Shown here: positions 9,573 through 17,687 of the stretch, one piece after another
How positions within the stretch are numbered: position 1 is the stretch's first letter
Layout: each line of letters begins with the position of its first letter
Assembly (NCBI RefSeq): GCF_008297975.1
Contig: NZ_VLNY01000009.1
Location: forward strand, 124,001-188,000
Source: Antrihabitans cavernicola
Lineage (GTDB): Bacteria; Actinomycetota; Actinomycetes; Mycobacteriales; Mycobacteriaceae
DNA length: 64,000 nucleotides
Direction of reading: 5' to 3'
Notes under the pieces: generated by a model
The model's database searches: none
Told to the model about the DNA's origin: nothing
Seen by the model: only the letters and a program-made list of their open reading frames with translations
Translations under genes and position numbers: made by a program

Positions 9573-10724
9573 ATGAGCGCTGCGCAGTCCGACTGCGATG
9601 TCTGCGTCGTCGGCGTGGGGCCGGCCGGACGCGCGGTCGCGTCGCGGGCGGCGACCGCCGGGCTCAGCGTGATTGCGGTGGACCCGCGTCCCGATCGCGA
9701 TTGGATGCCCACCTACGGCGCATGGCTCGACGAACTGCCCGCGTGGATGCCCGCATCGGTCATCGCGTCGCGTATCGATCGACCGGCGGTGTGGACGTCG
9801 CGCGAACGCAGTGTCGATCGGCCGTACGGAGTCGTGTCCAAACCGGAACTGCGTAAAGCTCTCCACCTCGACGACGTGAAGGTCGAGGCAGACAGAGCCG
9901 TCCGGTTGTCTGCGCATCGTGTCGAACTCGCAGGCGGGACAACGATTTTCGCGGACACCGTGATCGACGCGCGTGGCCTCGGCCCCACCGGAAATCGGCA
10001 AGCGGCAAGCGCACACGGAATCTTCGTCGATGCGGCCAAGGTGTCGCACTTCGTCGCCGAGGGCGAAGGCCTGTTGCTGGACTGGCGCGACGATAACGAC
10101 GCCGGGCCAGACGATCCCCCGTCGTTCCTCTACTCGGTGCCGGTCGGCGACGGCACCGTGATCTTCGAGGAGACGAGTCTCGGTCGCGCAGGTGGCCTGC
10201 CGCAACGCGAACTCCGACGGCGAACCATTGCACGGCTGGCCGCGCACGGCATCACGTTGACCGGCGACGAACCGACCGAGGCGGCGCACTACCCACTCGA
10301 TCAGCCACCACAGCGGCGACACCGCGGCGACGTGCCCGTCCTCTTCGGCGCTCGCGGCGGGTCGATGCACCCATGCACCGGCTACAGCATCGCCCAGTCG
10401 CTCGAGCTGGCCGACACCGTCGTCGACGCGCTCACCAGCGGTACCGATCCGGTCGAGGCGATGTGGCCGTTGCGGGCCCGAATGGTCTACTGGCTCCGAA
10501 TGCGGGGGCTCAAGGCGCTCGGCAGGCTGACGAACGCCGAGTTGATCGCACTGTTCGATGCGTTCTTCACCGCATCACCCGACGATCAACAGGCCCTGCT
10601 CTCCGCACACGACGACGCCGCGCGTTTGCCGAGAGTGCTGGTCTCCACCGTCGCGCACACACCGTTCCGGATGCGGTTCGACCTGGTGGGGTGGACCAAT
10701 CGGCGGCGATGGATCGACGGCTAG
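9573..10724 (+). CDS. CrtL-type lycopene cyclase family FAD enzyme
   Basis: A 383-aa FAD-dependent protein resembling plant/cyanobacterial-type (CrtL) lycopene beta-cyclases, which are known in Rhodococcus. The N-terminal dinucleotide fold is DVCVVGVGPAGRAVASRA. The middle region carries FLYSVPVGDGTVIFEETSLG, with the conserved FxEETSL motif. The C-terminal half has GSMHPCTGYSIAQSLELAD, with the HPxTGYSIA motif of cyclases. The start is taken as ATG 9573 rather than an in-frame TTG four codons earlier. It would form beta-ionone rings on lycopene or a related acyclic carotenoid. No other carotenoid gene is adjacent. Its TAG shares a CTAG with the stop of the convergent SDR gene. Confidence 0.82.
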   Translation: MSAAQSDCDVCVVGVGPAGRAVASRAATAGLSVIAVDPRPDRDWMPTYGAWLDELPAWMPASVIASRIDRPAVWTSRERSVDRPYGVVSKPELRKALHLDDVKVEADRAVRLSAHRVELAGGTTIFADTVIDARGLGPTGNRQAASAHGIFVDAAKVSHFVAEGEGLLLDWRDDNDAGPDDPPSFLYSVPVGDGTVIFEETSLGRAGGLPQRELRRRTIARLAAHGITLTGDEPTEAAHYPLDQPPQRRHRGDVPVLFGARGGSMHPCTGYSIAQSLELADTVVDALTSGTDPVEAMWPLRARMVYWLRMRGLKALGRLTNAELIALFDAFFTASPDDQQALLSAHDDAARLPRVLVSTVAHTPFRMRFDLVGWTNRRRWIDG

Positions 10725-11770
10725 TCCGCGAGGTTGCGCTCCCAGTACTTCCACAACACACCCGCGTAGTCGCCGATCGGCGGCACCTCGATGCCCGTAC
10801 CCACCAAGGCCGCAACAGTGTTGGTGGAGTCGAATCGGCAGGTGAACTCGGTGTGCTCGATGGCCTCGGCTGGGATTCCGAGCCGCGGCAGCACCTGAGT
10901 CGCCACGCCTGGAATTCGCATCGTCCAATGCATCACCTGCTTGGGCAGCACTTCGGTGAGACGCGGCGCGTGGGCGTACTTGCCGAACGCGTTCATCAAC
11001 TCGACCGAGTTCAGCGGCTCGACACTCGTCAGATGAAATGCCTTGCCGTCGAGGCCCGGAACATGCGCAATGTGGTCCATCGCCTGCGCGACGAAATCCA
11101 CCGGAACCACGTTGGTATCGCCGAGGCCTGGGACGAACAGCGGCAAACCTGTCGGCGCCTTGCCTGCAAGCCGCAGCAGTGTGAAGAAGTAGTACGGACC
11201 GTCGATCTTGTCCATCTCACCGGTACGCGAATGCCCTACGACGATCGCCGGGCGATAGACGCGCCACGGCACCTGCGCCTCGTCGCGGACGATCTTCTCG
11301 GACTCGAATTTGGTTCGGTGATACGGGCTGGGCAGGGTCTGACCCTCGTCGAACATGTCTTCCGTGAACGTGCCTTCGTACAGGCCCGCGGCTGCGACGG
11401 ACGACGTGTGATGCAAGACGCCGACACCGAGCGCATTCGCCACCGCGACGGCCTGGCGGGTGCCGCCGTTGTTGAGCGTCTCGTTTCGCTCCTCGGACGC
11501 CGTGAGGTCGTAGATCGCAGCGAGATGGAACATGTGGTCGATACCGTGGTTGTCCTCGATCCACTGCGGATCGATCCCCAGCATCGGCTTTCCCAGATCG
11601 CCGGTCACCGGTTTGATGCGATCGCCCGCACCCCACTGCTCGGCCCGCGCGGCCAATTTGTCCTCCGAACCGGAGCGCACGAGGACATGAATATCGCCGT
11701 CGCGCTTCAACAGTTCGGGAACAAGGAAGCGGCCGATGAAACCGGTGGCTCCGGTGACGAAGTACGACAT
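10721..11770 (-). CDS. SDR-family oxidoreductase (NAD_binding_4 / thioester-reductase-like)
   Basis: A 349-aa extended short-chain dehydrogenase/reductase. The N-terminus MSYFVTGATGFIGRFLVPEL contains the NAD(P)-binding TGATGFIG motif. The catalytic Tyr-x-x-x-Lys is in SPYHRTKFESEKIV, and VYRPAIVVGHSRTGEMDKID matches the male-sterility / thioester reductase branch. Such proteins reduce acyl thioesters or act on sterol- and lipid-like substrates; the substrate here is unknown. A longer frame starting 24 codons upstream is rejected because MSYFVTG is the natural start of the fold. It is divergent from the tandem TetR gene (187-nt gap with an inverted repeat), so that regulator may control it. 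Confidence 0.8.
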   Translation of the reverse strand: MSYFVTGATGFIGRFLVPELLKRDGDIHVLVRSGSEDKLAARAEQWGAGDRIKPVTGDLGKPMLGIDPQWIEDNHGIDHMFHLAAIYDLTASEERNETLNNGGTRQAVAVANALGVGVLHHTSSVAAAGLYEGTFTEDMFDEGQTLPSPYHRTKFESEKIVRDEAQVPWRVYRPAIVVGHSRTGEMDKIDGPYYFFTLLRLAGKAPTGLPLFVPGLGDTNVVPVDFVAQAMDHIAHVPGLDGKAFHLTSVEPLNSVELMNAFGKYAHAPRLTEVLPKQVMHWTMRIPGVATQVLPRLGIPAEAIEHTEFTCRFDSTNTVAALVGTGIEVPPIGDYAGVLWKYWERNLAD

Positions 11771-11820
11771 GGTGGTCAGCCTATCGAGCGGCGTGGCGCA
11801 GCAGTCCGCGATCGACGTGA

Positions 11821-11836
11821 ATCGGAAGAATCCGAT
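11821..11836. promoter_or_regulatory. Inverted repeat in the SDR / tandem-TetR divergent promoter region
   Basis: ATCGGA-AGAA-TCCGAT, perfect 6-nt arms, located about 50 nt upstream of the SDR start and about 120 nt upstream of the TetR start. Its position between a TetR-family regulator and a divergent enzyme gene is where an autoregulatory operator would be expected. Short repeats of this size arise by chance, so support is limited. Confidence 0.35.
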
Positions 11837-11957
11837 ACACAACTGTCGAACATGGCGTCACGAATGAGCGAATTGCGGTTAACTTAGAGGTCTGTGGCAG
11901 GCTCGACGCAATCGCGGCAGAGCCGCCGTGGCCCGACTGGCAGAAAAGGTGGTGCGC

Positions 11958-13172
11958 GTGACGGTTCGAGGTAGCGAGTCCGATGCGGCCACCGCTGCGC
12001 CGGTGCGCCGCCGTCCACGCGATCGAAAGGCCCAGATCGTCAAGACCGCGGCACGCGCGTTCAGCGAGCGCGGCTATCACCCGGTCGGGATCGACGAGAT
12101 CGCAGCCGAGCTCGGCATTTCCGGACCCGCTCTCTATCGCCACTTTCCCAACAAATACGCACTCCTCGTCGCGGCCGCCGAGTACGGCGCCGAGCTCATT
12201 CGCAACGCCGCCGAGTCGGCTGACACCGATCGTTCCCGGTCGGCCGAGGCTCGACTCGACGCGATCCTCTGCGCACTGATCAGCGCTACCGTCGAAAACC
12301 GTCGCGGCGGCGGGCTCTACCGATGGGAGCGGCGCTACCTCGAGCCGGTCGATCGCAAGCGACTACTCGCGATTTTCGCGAGCGCCAACGCCCACATCGC
12401 CGACGCACTCCGGCAGTTGCGGCCAGCCCTCACGCCGACCGACACCGACCTGCTGGTAGCCGCGACGCTCAGCGTCATCGGCAGCATCACGGCACATCGA
12501 ACCGCGCTCGCTACGAGCAAGCTGTCGGACGTACTCGATACCGCATGCTGGTCGGTACTGCGGGTCGATCTGCCCGCACCCGCTGCGTCGCTCGCCGATC
12601 CGGCTGCGATCGCGACAGGGTTGGCCATGTCGTCGAAACGCGAATTGCTGATCAACGAGGCGCTGCGGGTGTTCAGCGAACGCGGATACCACGATGCGGG
12701 CATCGAAGAGATCGGCGCCGCCGCCGGAATGAACGCATCGAGCGTGTACCGCTATTTCCCCAGCAAAGCCGAATTGCTCTCCTCGGCGTTCTACCGCGCA
12801 GCAGATCGGCTCGCCGTCGCGACGGGCGATGCGCTCGCAAGCGCCACCACCGCCCGCGGCGCCTTGCTGGCACTGGCCGATCGCTACATCTCACTTGCTT
12901 TCTCGAGCCCGGAGCTGCTGTCGGTCTACTTCGCCGAGTTCGGCAATCTACCTGCGCTGGAACGCAATCAGCTGCGCGCGCTGCAACGTCAGCACATCGA
13001 GGAATGGGTGCATCTGCTCGCCGACACCGGCCACGGGGCCGTCGAGACACGGTTCCGCGTCCACGCCGCGCTCGGCCTCGTTCTCGACATCGGCAGGCTC
13101 ACGCACTTCGACCCGCAGCCCGAGACCCGAGCGCGCGTGCACGCCTTGATGACAGCCGTTCTGTTCGGCTGA
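11958..13172 (+). CDS. Tandem double-TetR transcriptional regulator
   Basis: A 404-aa protein made of two complete TetR-family units in one chain; a usual TetR protein is about 200 aa. The first helix-turn-helix is at about residues 20-68 (ARAFSERGYHPVGIDEIAAE, then ISGPALYRHFPNKYALL). The second is at about 224-275 (ALRVFSERGYHDAGIEEIGA, then MNASSVYRYFPSKAELL). Each is followed by its own helical ligand-binding region. The start is uncertain: GTG 11958 is preferred because AAGGTGG lies just upstream; in-frame GTGs at 11928 and 11949 are alternatives. It is divergent from the SDR gene and convergent (3-nt gap) with the aldehyde dehydrogenase gene. It may bind DNA as a pseudo-dimer. Ligand unknown. 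Confidence 0.88.
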   Translation: MTVRGSESDAATAAPVRRRPRDRKAQIVKTAARAFSERGYHPVGIDEIAAELGISGPALYRHFPNKYALLVAAAEYGAELIRNAAESADTDRSRSAEARLDAILCALISATVENRRGGGLYRWERRYLEPVDRKRLLAIFASANAHIADALRQLRPALTPTDTDLLVAATLSVIGSITAHRTALATSKLSDVLDTACWSVLRVDLPAPAASLADPAAIATGLAMSSKRELLINEALRVFSERGYHDAGIEEIGAAAGMNASSVYRYFPSKAELLSSAFYRAADRLAVATGDALASATTARGALLALADRYISLAFSSPELLSVYFAEFGNLPALERNQLRALQRQHIEEWVHLLADTGHGAVETRFRVHAALGLVLDIGRLTHFDPQPETRARVHALMTAVLFG

Positions 13173-13175
13173 CGC

Positions 13176-14687
13176 TCACCCGTGGGTGCGCTTGAACATC
13201 CACTTCGTCACTCGCACATCGCGCGACTTCCGGTTCATCGACAGCAGTTTCACGGGCGCCCGATACTTCTGCACGGTGATCGACTTGCTGCGGCTGAATT
13301 CGCGAAGACCGTCGTCGCCGTGAATCCGGCCGAAGCCGGAATCGCCGACGCCACCGAACGGAAGCGCTGGAACGGACACGAAGCCGAGCACCGAATTCAC
13401 CGACACCACGCCGGCACGCAGCCGAGCAGCGACTCGGTCGGCCGTCTTCAGGTCGCGGGTGAAAATCGATGCGCCCAGTCCGTACGGCGTGGCATTGACG
13501 CGGGTGATGGCGTCCTCGAGATCGTCCACCTTGTTGATCACCACCACCGGGCCGAACGTCTCCTCGGTGATGGCGACGCTGTCTTCCGGAACGTCGGTGA
13601 GAATCACCGGCTCCACGTACGGCTCACGGATGGAGTCGACACCGCCGACCACCGCCCGGCCGCCTGATGCGATCGCATCCTCGATGTGTCGACGCACCAC
13701 ACCCGCCTGCGATTCCAACGTCAGCGGTCCGTAGGCCGCGCTCCGATCGGCACCGGGATGCAGTTTCTCGACCTTCTTACGGACCAAGGCGAGAAACTGC
13801 TCGTACACCGACTCCGCCACATAGACGCGTTCGACGCCCGCGCAGGTCTGGCCGCCGTTACTCATCGCACCGAACACCGCCGCTTCAGCCGCGTCCTCCA
13901 ACTTCGCGTCGACGTGCACGATCATCGCGTCCTTGCCGCCGCCCTCGACCACCAACGGGGTCAACGTCTCGGCGCACACCGCCATCACCCGACGTGCGGT
14001 AGCAGGTGAACCGGTGAACGCGATCTTGTCCACCTTCGATCTGCACAGCGCCGTTCCGGTTTCTCCGTCGCCCGTGACCGTCTGCAGGACAGGCTGATTG
14101 GGAGCGAGTTCGTGCCAACTGCGCGCGAGCCACATACCGACGCCCGGCGTCAGCTCGCTCGGTTTGAAGATCACCGCATTACCCGCCGCCATGGCGTAGG
14201 CGATCGATCCCATCGGTGTGAACACCGGATAGTTCCACGGACCGATCACCCCGACTACGCCCATCGGCTCGTATCCGACAGTCGCGGACTGATTGAACCC
14301 GAACTTTCCGGAGCGCACCTTGCGCCGGCCGAGGACGGAATCCGCGTTGCGGGCCGCCCAATCGAGGTGTTCGATCGCGAGCACGATCTCGAGCAATGCG
14401 TCGTCGTGCGGCTTGCCGGTTTCCTGCACGACGACGTCGGCGAGATCGTCGGCGTGGCGAACGATCTGCTTCTTCCAGTCGAGCAGCCAGCGCTTCCGCG
14501 CGGCGTAGCTGAGCCCGGACCACCACGCCTGCGCCCCACGCGCCTCGCGCAGCGTGCGGGTGACCTCGTCGGTGCCCATCACCGCGTAGTCACCGGCGAT
14601 CTCACCGGTTCGCGGATCGTAGGACGTCAGCACCTGCGCCCGCCGTAAACCGTTGGCGGATGGTGATTGCTGAGCCGATTCGGCCAT
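13176..14687 (-). CDS. Aldehyde dehydrogenase family protein
   Basis: A 503-aa NAD(P)-dependent aldehyde dehydrogenase. The substrate-channel segment VVGVIGPWNYPVFTPMGSIA contains the conserved catalytic Asn. GSPATARRVM matches the cofactor loop, VVEGGGKDAMIV carries the general-base Glu, and NGGQTCAGVERVYV carries the catalytic Cys near residue 282. EETFGPVVVI and the C-terminal PFGGVGDSGFGR are also typical. The ATG at 14687 is chosen because of a strong GGAGGGAG site; a 56-codon upstream extension has none. The C-terminus extends in a basic tail (SMNRKSRDVRVTKWMFKRTH), possibly membrane-surface binding. The chain length of the aldehyde substrate is not determinable. It is divergent from the ABC exporter operon. 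Confidence 0.9.
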   Translation of the reverse strand: MAESAQQSPSANGLRRAQVLTSYDPRTGEIAGDYAVMGTDEVTRTLREARGAQAWWSGLSYAARKRWLLDWKKQIVRHADDLADVVVQETGKPHDDALLEIVLAIEHLDWAARNADSVLGRRKVRSGKFGFNQSATVGYEPMGVVGVIGPWNYPVFTPMGSIAYAMAAGNAVIFKPSELTPGVGMWLARSWHELAPNQPVLQTVTGDGETGTALCRSKVDKIAFTGSPATARRVMAVCAETLTPLVVEGGGKDAMIVHVDAKLEDAAEAAVFGAMSNGGQTCAGVERVYVAESVYEQFLALVRKKVEKLHPGADRSAAYGPLTLESQAGVVRRHIEDAIASGGRAVVGGVDSIREPYVEPVILTDVPEDSVAITEETFGPVVVINKVDDLEDAITRVNATPYGLGASIFTRDLKTADRVAARLRAGVVSVNSVLGFVSVPALPFGGVGDSGFGRIHGDDGLREFSRSKSITVQKYRAPVKLLSMNRKSRDVRVTKWMFKRTHG

Positions 14688-14881
14688 CAGGCTCCCTCCG
14701 AATGTCTTACGTACGTCTTGCCAAGGCGAGCCCCCGCACCCAAACCTAATGCGATGAGCCGCGCCGGTACAGGTCCATTCCGTTGTACTCGTCATGGACT
14801 GGGAGAACCTGTGAATTTTCGTGGAATCGGCTGTGCCGAGGCCGCCGGGTAACATTCCCAGAAGCCAAACGAGACACCACC

Positions 14882-15895
14882 ATGAGCGTTCAGACCGCGC
14901 CGCAACCTGGCGGCGCGGACAACAGTGGAGAGTTGATGCCGAGTTCGCACGATGCAGCGGTCCTGGTAGAGGACGTTCACAAGTCGTTCAAGGACGTGCA
15001 CGCACTCCAGGGGATCAGCTTCACCGCCGAACGCGGCACGGTTCTCGGCATTCTCGGACCCAACGGCGCGGGCAAGACCACCACGGTCAAGATCTTGTCG
15101 ACGCTGCTGCGCCCCACCTCGGGTCGCGCGGTGGTCGCGGGCCACGACGTCGATTCCGACGGTCCGGGCGTTCGGCGCTCGATCATGATGACCGGTCAGT
15201 ACGCAGCACTCGACGACAGCCTCTCCGGTCGCGAGAACCTCGAGCTGTTCGGCCGTTTGATGGGCCTGACGAAGAAGGCCGCCCGCAAGCGCGCCGACGA
15301 CCTGCTCGAGGAGTTCGACCTCGTCGAAGCAGGCAAGCGTCGCGTCCTCACCTACTCGGGCGGTATGCGCCGTCGCGTCGACCTGGCCTGCGGCCTCGTC
15401 GTTCGGCCCGAAGTGGTGTTCCTCGACGAGCCGACCACCGGACTCGATCCGCGGAGTCGGCAGGGGGTGTGGTCGCTGGTGGGGGCGTTGAAGAACCAGG
15501 GCATCACGGTATTGCTGACCACGCAGTATCTCGAGGAAGCCGACGTGCTCAGCGACAACATCATCGTCATCGACAAGGGCACCGTGATCGCCGAGGGCAC
15601 CGCGGATCAGCTGAAATCGAAGACCGGTGGCAGCTACTGCGAGGTGGTACCGCTCGTCGCCGCGCAGCTCACCGCGGTGATTCAGGCCCTCGGCAATCTG
15701 GTCCCCGCGGATCTGCACCTGGAGAACGGCGCGGACCGGTTGTCGATCCCCGCCCCCGACGGTGCGGCAACCTTGTCCGAGGCGCTGCGCAGGCTCGACG
15801 CCGCCAAGATCGAACTGGCCGACATCGCGTTGCGCAGACCGTCGCTGGACGACGTCTTCCTCTCCATCACCGGCCATTCGGGCAGCGGAACGTGA
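14882..15895 (+). CDS. DrrA-like ABC transporter ATP-binding protein
   Basis: A 337-aa ATPase of the daunorubicin-resistance (DrrA) type of ABC exporters. Walker A is GPNGAGKTTT, the signature is YSGGMRRRVDLA, and Walker B is VVFLDEPTTGLDP. The switch region reads TTQYLEEAD, with Gln at the usual H-loop His position, as is common in DrrA homologues. A C-terminal domain of about 100 residues follows. The start is ambiguous: ATG 14882 is listed, but ATG 14936 (MPSSHDAAVLVEDVHKSF) has a better GGAGAG site and would give 319 aa. It overlaps the first permease gene by GTGA, giving an ATPase-permease-permease operon. Exported substrate unknown; lipids, drugs or the NRPS product are possible. Confidence 0.9.
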   Translation: MSVQTAPQPGGADNSGELMPSSHDAAVLVEDVHKSFKDVHALQGISFTAERGTVLGILGPNGAGKTTTVKILSTLLRPTSGRAVVAGHDVDSDGPGVRRSIMMTGQYAALDDSLSGRENLELFGRLMGLTKKAARKRADDLLEEFDLVEAGKRRVLTYSGGMRRRVDLACGLVVRPEVVFLDEPTTGLDPRSRQGVWSLVGALKNQGITVLLTTQYLEEADVLSDNIIVIDKGTVIAEGTADQLKSKTGGSYCEVVPLVAAQLTAVIQALGNLVPADLHLENGADRLSIPAPDGAATLSEALRRLDAAKIELADIALRRPSLDDVFLSITGHSGSGT

Positions 15896-16686
15896 CGATC
15901 ACGGCAGATCTCGTCGGCACCGGTAGCCGCCAGCCGTCCGCGCTTCGGCAATGGGCGGCGCTGACCGAGCGCCAGGTCCGCACCATGGTTCTGCGCGGCG
16001 ATCTGGTGATCTCGCTGATCGCACCGCTGATCTTCACGGTGGGCTTCTACCTGCCGCTGAAGTTCGTGATGAAGCTCCAGGGCATCGACTACGCGCAGTT
16101 CGTGATGGCGATCATCGTGCTGCAGACGATGGCCTTCACCATGAATGCCAGCGCGGCTCTTGCCGCACTGGAAGCGGTGACGGGCTTTACCGACCGGCTG
16201 CGGACCATGCCGCTCCCCAAGCTGGTGCCACTGGCCTCACGGGTGTCGTCCGGGCTGTTTCGCTCGGTCGTCACCCTGACCGCCGCCATCGCGTACGGCT
16301 ATGTGATCGGCTTTCGTCTTAGCGGCGGGATCGGTCAGACCGTCCTGTTCTGCGGATTCGCGCTCGGTGTCGGCACAGTTCTGTCTATCGGGGCAGATGC
16401 GCTCGGCATGCTCTCCAAGAGCCCGCAAGCGGTGAGCCAGGCGCTCACGCTTCCGACTCTCATCTTCGGCATGCTGTCCTGCGGATTCGTCCCGGAAACC
16501 GGCTTTCCGTCGTGGATCCGGCCGTTCGTCCGCAATCAGCCGGTATCCCAGTTCTCCTATGCCCTTCGCGATCTCACCGACGACGGTGTTTCGTGGCATG
16601 TCATCTGGCCCGGCCTTGCCTGGCTGGGGGGCCTGGCACTGGTGCTGACGCCCTTGGCAATCTGGGCGAGCGCGAGGCGCGAATGA
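15892..16686 (+). CDS. ABC-2 type permease (first of two)
   Basis: A 264-aa integral membrane protein, the DrrB/DrrC-like channel component. The start is GTG 15892, which overlaps the ATPase stop codon (GTGA). About six hydrophobic segments are visible, for example LVISLIAPLIFTVGFYLPL near residue 40, FVMAIIVLQTMAFTMNASAA, SVVTLTAAIAYGYVIGF, VLFCGFALGVGTVLSIGA, LTLPTLIFGMLSCGFV and a last one near WLGGLALVLTPLAIW. FRNQPVS-like VRNQPVSQFSYALRDL before the last helix matches ABC-2 permeases. Its stop overlaps the next permease start (ATGA). Confidence 0.88.
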   Translation: MTITADLVGTGSRQPSALRQWAALTERQVRTMVLRGDLVISLIAPLIFTVGFYLPLKFVMKLQGIDYAQFVMAIIVLQTMAFTMNASAALAALEAVTGFTDRLRTMPLPKLVPLASRVSSGLFRSVVTLTAAIAYGYVIGFRLSGGIGQTVLFCGFALGVGTVLSIGADALGMLSKSPQAVSQALTLPTLIFGMLSCGFVPETGFPSWIRPFVRNQPVSQFSYALRDLTDDGVSWHVIWPGLAWLGGLALVLTPLAIWASARRE

Positions 16687-17525
16687 GCACGCAGACGCAA
16701 GAGCGCACACACGTCGCGCTGCCCGAGGTGGCACGCCCGCACGGCGAAAGCTCACCTTTTCTACTGCTCCGCCATTCGGCCATCCAGTGCAAGCGGCTGC
16801 TGATGGGCTGGCTCCGCGATGCGCCGACCATCATTCAGATGGTCGTCTACCCGGCGCTGATGCTGGTGATGTTCCGCATCGTGCTGGGCGACTCCATCTC
16901 GTCGGCCACCGGTCAGCCCAGCGTCTACGGCACGGTTCCGATGATCACGCTGGTCGCAGCGATGTCGGGCGCGGTGGTCAGCGCCCTCGGTCTGAACATC
17001 GAGCAACGGACAGGCTTGCTCGGTCGCTTCGCCACCATGCCCATCCACCGCGGTGCCGGTTTGATCGGCAGGCTCATGGCGGAGACGATTCGCATCTTCG
17101 TCACCACTCTGCTGATCTTGGCCGCCGGCTTCGGCCTCGGACTGCGGTTCGAGCAGGGGTGGCTGGCGGCGGTCGCCATGCTGATCTTCCCCATCCTGTT
17201 CGGGCTCGGCTTCGCCGTTTTCGTCACGATGTTGGCAACGCTGTCCAAGGGCGGCCAACTGATCCAGCTGGTGGCGATCATCACGCTGCTGATGACGTTC
17301 TTCAATTCCGGGTTCGTACCCGTCCGCGCCTACCCGCCCTGGTTGCAGAACACGGTGGCCAATCAACCGATGTCGTGCGCGATCGAGGCAATGAAGGGCC
17401 TCACGCTGGGCGGACCGGTGGGCGAGCCGTTGCTGAAGACGCTGGCATGGTCGCTCGGCATGATCTTGCTCTTCCTCTATCCAGCGATCCTCGGTTATCG
17501 CAAGGCCGCGGCGTCGGGACGATAA
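16683..17525 (+). CDS. ABC-2 type permease (second of two)
   Basis: A 280-aa ABC-2 permease, paralogous to the upstream one. ATG 16683 overlaps the preceding TGA. A cytosolic N-terminus of about 45 residues is followed by about six membrane segments, including MVVYPALMLVMFRIVLG, MITLVAAMSGAVVSALGL, FVTTLLILAAGFGLGL, VAMLIFPILFGLGFAVFV, AIITLLMTFFNSGFVPV and SLGMILLFLYPAILGY. TVANQPMSCAIEAMKGL before the final helix parallels the motif in the first permease. The two permeases probably form a heterodimer with a DrrA-like ATPase dimer. The operon may end at the following inverted repeat. Confidence 0.88.
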   Translation: MSTQTQERTHVALPEVARPHGESSPFLLLRHSAIQCKRLLMGWLRDAPTIIQMVVYPALMLVMFRIVLGDSISSATGQPSVYGTVPMITLVAAMSGAVVSALGLNIEQRTGLLGRFATMPIHRGAGLIGRLMAETIRIFVTTLLILAAGFGLGLRFEQGWLAAVAMLIFPILFGLGFAVFVTMLATLSKGGQLIQLVAIITLLMTFFNSGFVPVRAYPPWLQNTVANQPMSCAIEAMKGLTLGGPVGEPLLKTLAWSLGMILLFLYPAILGYRKAAASGR

Positions 17526-17538
17526 AGCCGAGACAATA

Positions 17539-17556
17539 ACGTGACAAAAGTCACGT
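17539..17556. promoter_or_regulatory. CRP/GlxR-like operator candidate (GTGA-N6-TCAC)
   Basis: ACGTGAC-AAAA-GTCACGT, perfect 7-nt arms. The inner GTGA-N6-TCAC has the spacing of CRP-family sites (TGTGA-N6-TCACA) known for actinobacterial CRP/GlxR regulators, with the outermost T/A replaced by C/G. It lies about 130 nt upstream of the lipase gene and 14 nt after the ABC operon stop. The nearby CTTTTT makes a weak terminator the alternative reading. Confidence 0.4.
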
Positions 17557-17687
17557 AATTGCATCTTTTTATCCCACTGGTAACATTGCCTTGACCTGTA
17601 GCCCCTGAAACTGGGGGCTTGGGGCGCCGATTTCGACCACAAGCTGGTATCGCGCTCCCAGGCATGACCCGGCTGGGAGACCGACCG

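Noticed and set aside
14821-15891. A long in-frame extension upstream of the first ABC permease
   Set aside because: It overlaps the ATPase gene in another frame and has Arg-rich shadow composition. The GTG overlapping the ATPase stop gives a normal permease.
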